Part shown: piece after piece, positions 1 through 4,579 of the stretch
How the letters are laid out: every line of letters starts with the position of its first letter
How positions within the stretch are numbered: position 1 is the stretch's first letter
Source of the DNA: CBIHON01 sp966211965
GTDB taxonomy: Bacteria; Pseudomonadota; Gammaproteobacteria; Burkholderiales; Burkholderiaceae_D
Length of the DNA: 7,486 bases
Assembly (NCBI GenBank): GCA_966211965.1
Contig: CBIHON010000090.1
Span: forward strand, 1 to 7,486
Direction: 5' to 3'
The notes under the pieces: model-generated
What the model was told of the DNA's origin: nothing
The model's input: the letters and a program-made list of their open reading frames with translations, nothing else
Databases searched by the model: none
Position numbers and translations under genes: made by a program

Positions 1-77
1 CGTCCTGGTATGACAACGAGTGGGGGTTCTCCAACCGCATGCTCGATACCACCGTTGCGCTGATGTCGGCCAAGTAA
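1..77 (+). CDS. gap: Glyceraldehyde-3-phosphate dehydrogenase, C-terminal end (partial)
   Basis: Only the last 24 complete codons are present, read in the frame starting at base 3 and ending with TAA at 75-77. They contain SWYDNEWGFSNRMLDTT, the hallmark C-terminal segment of type I GAPDH. The enzyme oxidises glyceraldehyde-3-phosphate to 1,3-bisphosphoglycerate with NAD in glycolysis, and runs the reverse reaction in gluconeogenesis, in the cytoplasm. The active-site cysteine and NAD-binding domain lie upstream of the window and cannot be judged. The gene ends in front of a strong terminator, so it is probably the last gene of its transcript. The identification is firm from the motif alone; whether this is the glycolytic gapA or another paralogue cannot be told. 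Confidence 0.93.
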   Translation, partial: SWYDNEWGFSNRMLDTTVALMSAK

Positions 78-100
78 TCTGCAAAGTCTTGTGGAAATAT

Positions 101-128
101 AAAGCGCCCCACATGTTGGGGCGTTTTT
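101..128 (+). terminator. Intrinsic terminator of gap
   Basis: A GC-rich stem CGCCCCA (105-111) pairs perfectly with TGGGGCG (117-123) around a 5-base loop and is followed at once by TTTTT (124-128). An AAA tract (101-103) on the 5' side can pair with the T run and extend the stem. It starts 24 bases after the gap stop codon and ends 29 bases before the lepB start, so it should separate the two transcripts. This is a standard rho-independent arrangement on the plus strand. Confidence 0.9.
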
Positions 129-146
129 CCAAGATCGTTTTTTCAT

Positions 147-151
147 AAAGG
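147..151 (+). promoter_or_regulatory. Ribosome binding site of lepB
   Basis: AAAGG lies 6 bases before the ATG at 158. It is a partial Shine-Dalgarno match at good spacing and supports that ATG as the start. Confidence 0.55.
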
Positions 152-157
152 TCCATC

Positions 158-838
158 ATGTTGAAAATCAAAAAGCTCATCGCCGACAACAAGGGTTTCC
201 TGTTCTTCATGTTCGGCATGCTGGTTTTTCGTACCGCGATTGCGGACTGGTATGGGGTGCCGTCCAGCTCGATGTATCCGACCATGATGATCGGTGACCG
301 GATCGTTTCCGATCGCCTGGCTTACGACCTCAAACTGCCGTTCACCGACGTGATCGTCAAGCACATCGCCGATCCGAAGCGCGGCGATATCGTCACTTTC
401 ACCTCGCCGGAAGACGGCATGCGCCTGGTCAAACGCCTCATTGCCGTGCCAGGCGACGTGGTGGAAATGCGCGGCGAGCAATTGCTGATCAATGGCGTGG
501 CGGCCTCGTATTCTCCGGCTGCGGCGGATATCGCGGCGCATGTGACGCCAGACTATCAAGGTAAGCAGCTTGTGATGAACGAGCAACTGCTCGGCGCGCA
601 ACGTCCCATCATTGTGATGCCTGAGCGGCCGGCCATGCGTACTTTTGGCCCCGTGAAGGTGCCGGAAGGGCAGTACCTGATGCTGGGCGACAATCGCGAC
701 AACAGCAAGGATTCCCGCTATATCGGATTCGTCAAGCGCGAGTTGATTACCGGCCAGGTCAAGCGGGTGGTATTTTCGCTGGATTACGATCAATATTATT
801 TGCCGCGGATGGGCCGTTTTTTCGCGCCTTTGTCGTAG
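158..838 (+). CDS. lepB: Signal peptidase I (LepB-like), short form
   Basis: This 226-residue protein belongs to peptidase family S26, the membrane serine/lysine protease that removes signal peptides from exported pre-proteins on the outer face of the inner membrane. All conserved boxes are visible: SMYPT at 38-42 with the nucleophile Ser38; RGDIVTF at 75-81; RLVKRLIAVPGD at 89-100 with the general-base Lys92; and GDNRDNSKDSR at 177-187. One hydrophobic stretch (about 13-30) precedes the catalytic serine and would anchor it N-in/C-out. The classical proteobacterial LepB is about 280-320 residues long with two N-terminal helices and usually sits beside lepA and rnc. This copy is shorter, has one helix, and lies after gap, so it may be a second signal peptidase I with a narrower substrate set; that is inference. 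The ATG has AAAGG 6 bases upstream. A promoter was not convincingly found, though the upstream terminator implies one. Family assignment is secure; the symbol is given by family, not by proven orthology. Confidence 0.92.
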   Translation: MLKIKKLIADNKGFLFFMFGMLVFRTAIADWYGVPSSSMYPTMMIGDRIVSDRLAYDLKLPFTDVIVKHIADPKRGDIVTFTSPEDGMRLVKRLIAVPGDVVEMRGEQLLINGVAASYSPAAADIAAHVTPDYQGKQLVMNEQLLGAQRPIIVMPERPAMRTFGPVKVPEGQYLMLGDNRDNSKDSRYIGFVKRELITGQVKRVVFSLDYDQYYLPRMGRFFAPLS

Positions 839-848
839 TGAATGATTG

Positions 849-863
849 GTGCGCACAGCGCAC
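849..863 (+). repeat. Small hairpin just after lepB
   Basis: GTGCGC (849-854) and GCGCAC (858-863) form a perfect 6-bp stem with a 3-base loop, 10 bases after the lepB stop. No T run follows directly. A second tiny stem AACC/GGTT (875-878 / 883-886) followed by TT comes next. Either could help end the lepB transcript, but neither is a textbook intrinsic terminator. Confidence 0.35.
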
Positions 864-892
864 ACTGCGATCCTAACCGGCAGGTTTTACCC

Positions 893-1017
893 CCTAGAGC
901 ATTTTTAGCCTGACCGTACGGGCCAATCCCAGGCCTCCGGTGCTCGGCGTACGCCTGTACGCGTCCGCTCCTCGGCCTGACCTTGACTCCGCACGGTCAG
1001 GCTAAAAATGCTCTAGG
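893..1017. repeat. 125-bp palindromic element with perfect 25-bp terminal inverted repeats
   Basis: The arm at 893-917 is the exact reverse complement of 993-1017, enclosing 75 bases. After one mismatch (918/992), three more base pairs (919-921 with 989-991) and a G-T pair continue the stem. Inside are a perfect 10-bp palindrome GGCGTACGCC (946-955) and an extra copy of the arm octamer GCCTGACC (975-982), which can pair with GGTCAGGC (995-1002) in an alternative shorter hairpin. Both arms start with the CTAG tetranucleotide, which is usually scarce in proteobacterial genomes. The stem has T5 on its 5' side and A5 on its 3' side, the opposite of an intrinsic terminator, so it is not a standard one in either direction. 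It sits between two convergent genes. It resembles an intergenic palindromic repeat (MITE- or REP-like), but there is only one copy here and no clear target-site duplication, so membership of a dispersed family is inference. Confidence 0.75.
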
Positions 1018-1041
1018 TTTGGCGTGCCCGCACGCCAAACC
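1016..1041 (-). terminator. Hairpin abutting the stop of the carrier-EAL gene, candidate terminator
   Basis: GGTTTGGCGTGC (1016-1027) and GCACGCCAAACC (1030-1041) are perfect reverse complements, giving an 11-bp stem with a 4-base loop (12 bp if fully paired). Read on the minus strand it begins directly after the TGA stop at 1042-1044. A T5 run follows, but only about 8 bases beyond the stem (complement of 1002-1006 region, read within the arm of the larger palindrome), so it is a weak intrinsic terminator at best. Its outer two bases overlap the 25-bp palindrome arm, so the two structures slightly compete. Confidence 0.45.
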
Positions 1042-4000
1042 TCACCACTGCGGCCAATCTGCAATCAGCTTCTCCGCTTCGCTGCCATCCAGCGGCTTCG
1101 CAAAATAATATCCCTGCCCATACTCCACCTTTAGCGCCCGCAACTGCGCCAGTTGGCTCGCGGTTTCCACTCCTTCGGCGATCAGGTCCATGCCCAGGGT
1201 ATGCGCCAGGGTCACGATGGTTTGGATGATGTCGGCATCCTTGCGGTCCACATCCATCCGTCTCACGAAGGATGCATCGATCTTCAGCGTATTCACCGGG
1301 AAGCGATGCAGATAGGACAGCGATGAATAGCCGGTGCCGAAATCGTCCATCAGAAGCTTGATGCCTTTGCCGCGCAGCTTGACCAGCACTGCCGCCGCTT
1401 CTTCGGCGTATTCCATGATCACGGTTTCCGTGACCTCGAGTTTCAGGCTGTCGGTCGACAAGCCGGTTTCGTCCAGCGCCTGTTCGATCTGTTCCATCAG
1501 GTTGGGCTGGGCGAACTGGCGGCCGGCCAGGTTGACGCTCATTTGCAGCGGCGGATGATCCGGGAATTTGATCTGCCAGGCACGCATCTGGCGACAGGCT
1601 TCGCCCAGCACCCATCGCCCGATATGCACGATCAGCCCGGTTTCTTCGGTGAGCGCAATGAATTCTCCCGGCATCACCAGGCCGCCGTTCGGATGGCGCA
1701 TGCGCACCAGCGCTTCGAAGCCGGTCAGCCGCCCGTTCTGCAAGTCGACGATGGGCTGGTATTGCAAGTGGAATTCACCGCCCTTGATGACGGCTTGGCG
1801 CAGCTTGGTTTCCATCTCGAGCAGGGCGACCACGCGGGTTCGCATGTCCGACTCGAAGATTTCGCCGCAGGCGCCGCCGCGCGCCATGGCGCGGTGATTC
1901 GCGGTTTCGGCGTCGCGCAGAATCTCGTCCGGGTCGGAGTAGCTCGGCTTGAGCAGCACCACGCCGATGCTGGCGGTCGTGTATACCTCGTAACCATCCA
2001 GTGAATAGGCCTCGACCAGCGCGCTCTGCAACTGCTCGGCATAGCGGCCCGCCTGGCCTGGGTCGTTGATGTCGTCCAGCAGGATCGCGAACTCGTTGCC
2101 GCCCAGGCGCGCAGCCGTATAGCCCTTGGGCAAAGTAACCGCAAGGCGTTGCGCCACGCTGATCAGGAGTTTTTCGCCGGCGCTGCGTCCGAGGCTGTCG
2201 GTGATGACGTTGAAGCGATCCAGGCTCACGAACAAGAGCGCAAAGCCGCGCCCGCTCTTGAGCTTGACCACTTGCAGCGCATCGCTCAGCAGGTCCAGCA
2301 TCAGCGAGCGGTTCGGCAGTCCGGTCAAGCGGTCACGCAAGGGTTCCTCGCGAATCACCTTGGCGATCATTACGCGCGCCGAGGCCGCGCCGATTACGCC
2401 GGCCAGTTGCGCTTCGGACGCATTCACCAGTTCGGCGTCGGCTTCGCGCGGCCAGTCCAGGCCGCGTTGCCGGGCATAGGTGGTGAAGGTCGCCAGTGCT
2501 TCCGTCGGCCCCAGGAATCGGGTCAACAAGCGGTGCAGATCGGTCAGTGAACCGCTGGCACGCCAGGTGGTGCGTTCGGGCGCCGGCTCTTGCCTGAAGA
2601 CATCGACGAACAACGCGGCCTGGTTTTTTTCGATGCCGCTTTGCCGGCTCATCAGCGAGACGCCGACATAGGCGCCGACGTTAACCATCATGCTCCAGAT
2701 CATCGAATGCGTAATTTCGTCCAGACCGATCAGCCCGAACAACTCCAGCGGCCGCAGCAGCGCGATGCCGAACGGGCCTTGCTCCAGCAAACTTATCGGC
2801 AGCCAGCCGGAGCGGACGAAGGCCGGCAGCATCAGCGTGTACACCCACATCAGGAACCCGGCGCTCAAGCCGGCCAACGCGCCGGCGCGCGTGCCGCTCT
2901 TCCAGTAGATGCCGCCGAGCAGGGCGGGAGCGAATTGCGCAACAGCGGCAAAAGAAATGAGGCCGATCGAGACCAGCGGATAGGCTTCTCCCGCCAGCCG
3001 GAAGTAGGCAAAACCGAGCAGCATGCCGAGCGCGATGGTTACCCGCCGGATCGCCAGCAACAGGCTGGACAAATCCTCGCGATCGCTCAGCTGCAGGCGC
3101 TTGATGCGCAACAGGATCGGCATTACCAGGTCGTTGCACACCATTGTCGACAGCGCGATGCTTTCGACGATCACCATGCCGGTCGCTGCTGACAAGCCGC
3201 CGATAAAGACCAGCAGGGCCAGCATTTCCTTTCCCTGGGACAGGGGCAGCGTCAGCACGAACAAGTCCGGGTCGGCCAGGCCGCTGGCGAAATACACCAA
3301 GCCGCCCAGCGCAATCGGCAGTACGAAGATATTGAACAGCAGCAGGTAAAGCGGAAACAGCCAACTCGCCTTTTTCAGGTGGGATTCGTCGACGTTTTCG
3401 ATCACCGCCACCTGGAACTGGCGCGGCAGGAAAATAATCGCCAGCATCGACAGGAAGGCAACTGAGAACAGCGAGGCCCAGCTTCGATAAATATCGGTGC
3501 CGCCGCCGCCGATGGTGAAGGCTGCCTTGACTTCGGGTAATTGGGACGCCAGCGCGAACAAGTCGCCCAAGCCGCCGAAAATGCCATAGGTGACGAATAG
3601 GCCGACTCCCAGAAAGGCCAGCAATTTGACCAGCGATTCGAAGGCGATCGCCGCGACCATGCCTTCATGGCGCTCTGCGGCATCCAGCTTGCGCGTGCCG
3701 AACAGGATGGTAAATGCGGCCAGGATCAGCGCCACGTAAAACGCGGTATCCGACAGAATCGGCCCTGGCCCGGCGTGGGCGGAGGACTGGATCTGAGGAT
3801 AATGCGTCAGCACGTTGAAACTGGTGGAGATGGCCTTGAGCTGCAGTGAAATATAGGGCGTGACCCCGAACACCGCGATGGTGGTGACCAGCCCGGCCAG
3901 CAGGGCGCTTTTGCCGTAGCGCGCGGAAATGAAATCGGCCAGCGAGGTGATGTGATTGTCCTTGGCGATACGGATGATCTTGCGCAGCACCAGCCACCAC

Positions 4001-4245
4001 AGGGTTGCCATGACGGTCGGCCCCAGATAGACCGGCAGGAAGCCGATGCCGCTGCTGGCGGCGCGGCCGACGCTGCCGTAGAAAGTCCAGGCGGTGGCAT
4101 AGACCGCCAGCGACAGCGAGTAGACGTAAGGATTGGCGATAACGCTGCGCCCGGCGGCGGCTGCCTTGTCGCCGTAGTAGGCGACTGCGAACAATATGCC
4201 CAGGTAGAGCAGGGCGGCCAGCGCCACCAGCCATCCGGTCAGCAT
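1042..4245 (-). CDS. SLC5/SSS carrier-STAC-GGDEF-EAL membrane protein, probable c-di-GMP phosphodiesterase
   Basis: The protein has 1067 residues. Residues 1-535 carry about 13 hydrophobic segments of a sodium:solute symporter-like (SSS/SLC5) domain of the type found in CbrA-like sensors (for example TAWTFYGSVG at 51-60). Residues about 563-630 resemble the STAC linker (RFLGPTEA; AGVIGAASARVMIAKV). A GGDEF domain (about 634-795) follows: DRLTGLPNR is present, but the signature reads GGNEF (715-719). Compared with PleD, the metal-binding Asp is Ser674, the guanine-binding Asn is Thr682, the next Asp is Glu691 and the catalytic acidic residue is Asn717. No RxxD inhibitory site precedes it. Cyclase activity is therefore unlikely. 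The EAL domain (about 805-1060) keeps its key residues: EAL 844-846, Asn905, Glu937, DDFGTGYSS from Asp967, Lys988, Glu1024, Gln1044. It should hydrolyse c-di-GMP to pGpG at the inner membrane. The ATG follows AAAGGGGA (4251-4258) by 5 bases. It probably forms an operon with the small membrane gene. Whether the carrier part transports, senses or both, and its ligand, cannot be read from sequence. Confidence 0.93.
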   Translation of the reverse strand: MLTGWLVALAALLYLGILFAVAYYGDKAAAAGRSVIANPYVYSLSLAVYATAWTFYGSVGRAASSGIGFLPVYLGPTVMATLWWLVLRKIIRIAKDNHITSLADFISARYGKSALLAGLVTTIAVFGVTPYISLQLKAISTSFNVLTHYPQIQSSAHAGPGPILSDTAFYVALILAAFTILFGTRKLDAAERHEGMVAAIAFESLVKLLAFLGVGLFVTYGIFGGLGDLFALASQLPEVKAAFTIGGGGTDIYRSWASLFSVAFLSMLAIIFLPRQFQVAVIENVDESHLKKASWLFPLYLLLFNIFVLPIALGGLVYFASGLADPDLFVLTLPLSQGKEMLALLVFIGGLSAATGMVIVESIALSTMVCNDLVMPILLRIKRLQLSDREDLSSLLLAIRRVTIALGMLLGFAYFRLAGEAYPLVSIGLISFAAVAQFAPALLGGIYWKSGTRAGALAGLSAGFLMWVYTLMLPAFVRSGWLPISLLEQGPFGIALLRPLELFGLIGLDEITHSMIWSMMVNVGAYVGVSLMSRQSGIEKNQAALFVDVFRQEPAPERTTWRASGSLTDLHRLLTRFLGPTEALATFTTYARQRGLDWPREADAELVNASEAQLAGVIGAASARVMIAKVIREEPLRDRLTGLPNRSLMLDLLSDALQVVKLKSGRGFALLFVSLDRFNVITDSLGRSAGEKLLISVAQRLAVTLPKGYTAARLGGNEFAILLDDINDPGQAGRYAEQLQSALVEAYSLDGYEVYTTASIGVVLLKPSYSDPDEILRDAETANHRAMARGGACGEIFESDMRTRVVALLEMETKLRQAVIKGGEFHLQYQPIVDLQNGRLTGFEALVRMRHPNGGLVMPGEFIALTEETGLIVHIGRWVLGEACRQMRAWQIKFPDHPPLQMSVNLAGRQFAQPNLMEQIEQALDETGLSTDSLKLEVTETVIMEYAEEAAAVLVKLRGKGIKLLMDDFGTGYSSLSYLHRFPVNTLKIDASFVRRMDVDRKDADIIQTIVTLAHTLGMDLIAEGVETASQLAQLRALKVEYGQGYYFAKPLDGSEAEKLIADWPQW

Positions 4246-4250
4246 GCGAT

Positions 4251-4258
4251 TCCCCTTT
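4251..4258 (-). promoter_or_regulatory. Ribosome binding site of the carrier-EAL gene
   Basis: On the minus strand AAAGGGGA lies 5 bases before the ATG at 4245-4243. It fixes this start within the 31-base gap after the small membrane gene. Confidence 0.6.
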
Positions 4259-4276
4259 GATGCGGCAGGCGCATCG

Positions 4277-4477
4277 CTATTTTTTCTCGATCACGAAAGC
4301 CAGCAAGCCGATCAGCAGCGCCCAGGCGCCGAACACGTAAATGAATAGCACCGGGATGCCGAACACCAGGCTGGGCCAGTTGAATAAGGCCAGCAAGGGA
4401 TAATTGAAGAGCAGGCAGCCCAGCAGGAACAAGGCGAGCAGATGCTGGCTTTTGATGGTCGGCTTGTGTTTGTTCAT
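4277..4477 (-). CDS. Small two-helix membrane protein upstream of the carrier gene
   Basis: The 66-residue product starts at MNKHKPTIKS and has two hydrophobic segments (about 12-31 and 37-63) separated by a short NWPSLVFGIP turn; it ends in a charged EKK tail. A longer in-frame reading from 4561 exists, but the Met at 4477 follows a strong AAGGGAG Shine-Dalgarno and the promoter lies between the two, so the short form is preferred. The stop is 31 bases before the carrier-EAL start, on the same strand. Small two-helix proteins are commonly encoded beside SSS-family carriers, and Pseudomonas cbrA has a small membrane ORF (cbrX) upstream. By analogy it may be an accessory or stabilising subunit of the carrier domain. 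I do not recognise the family with certainty; a DUF3311-like fold is one possibility. Membrane location is well supported, function is not. Confidence 0.8.
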   Translation of the reverse strand: MNKHKPTIKSQHLLALFLLGCLLFNYPLLALFNWPSLVFGIPVLFIYVFGAWALLIGLLAFVIEKK

Positions 4478-4482
4478 GTTGA

Positions 4483-4490
4483 TCTCCCTT
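4483..4490 (-). promoter_or_regulatory. Ribosome binding site of the small membrane gene
   Basis: On the minus strand an AAGGGAG core precedes ATCAAC and then the ATG at 4477. This strong match at normal spacing decides the start in favour of the 66-residue product. Confidence 0.65.
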
Positions 4491-4516
4491 GTTGGATAGG
4501 CAAGCGCACATGATTC

Positions 4517-4544
4517 GTTATATGCCGTCTGCACGAGATGGCAA
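4517..4544 (-). promoter_or_regulatory. Sigma70-like promoter of the small membrane / carrier-EAL operon
   Basis: On the minus strand TTGCCA (4544-4539, 5 of 6 to the -35 consensus) is followed after 16 bases by TATAAC (4522-4517, 5 of 6 to the -10 consensus). Transcription would start near 4510, giving a leader of about 33 bases that includes the Shine-Dalgarno of the small gene. It lies in the 102-base gap after glnE, so the operon need not depend on glnE transcription. No operator was recognised. Confidence 0.6.
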
Positions 4545-4579
4545 GCCGCGAGAGCGGACATCCGCTTGGGCAGAACTCT

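Noticed and set aside
75..103. TATAAA at 98-103 as a lepB promoter
   Set aside because: There is no acceptable -35 at normal spacing, and the box overlaps the gap terminator stem.
143..865. Long minus-strand ORF of 240 codons opposite lepB
   Set aside because: It is the antisense shadow of a gene with complete signal peptidase motifs; the translation is rich in His, Arg and Gln with no recognisable domain.
1543..3192. Several plus-strand ORFs (for example 1543-2004, 2149-2550, 2590-3192) opposite the carrier-EAL gene
   Set aside because: They mirror the minus-strand coding frame in GC-rich DNA, have Arg/Gln/His-biased composition, and show no known motif.
3665..4234. Minus-strand ORF in another frame within the carrier region
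   Set aside because: It is Arg/Gly-rich out-of-frame translation of the carrier gene, whose membrane segments are clearly in the other frame.
4239..4511. Alternative 90-codon minus-strand ORF overlapping the small membrane gene
   Set aside because: It overlaps the better ORF, which has a strong Shine-Dalgarno and two membrane helices; the alternative lacks both.
4547..4572. Short GC stems after the glnE stop as a terminator
   Set aside because: Stems are only 4-5 bp and no T run follows on the minus strand.
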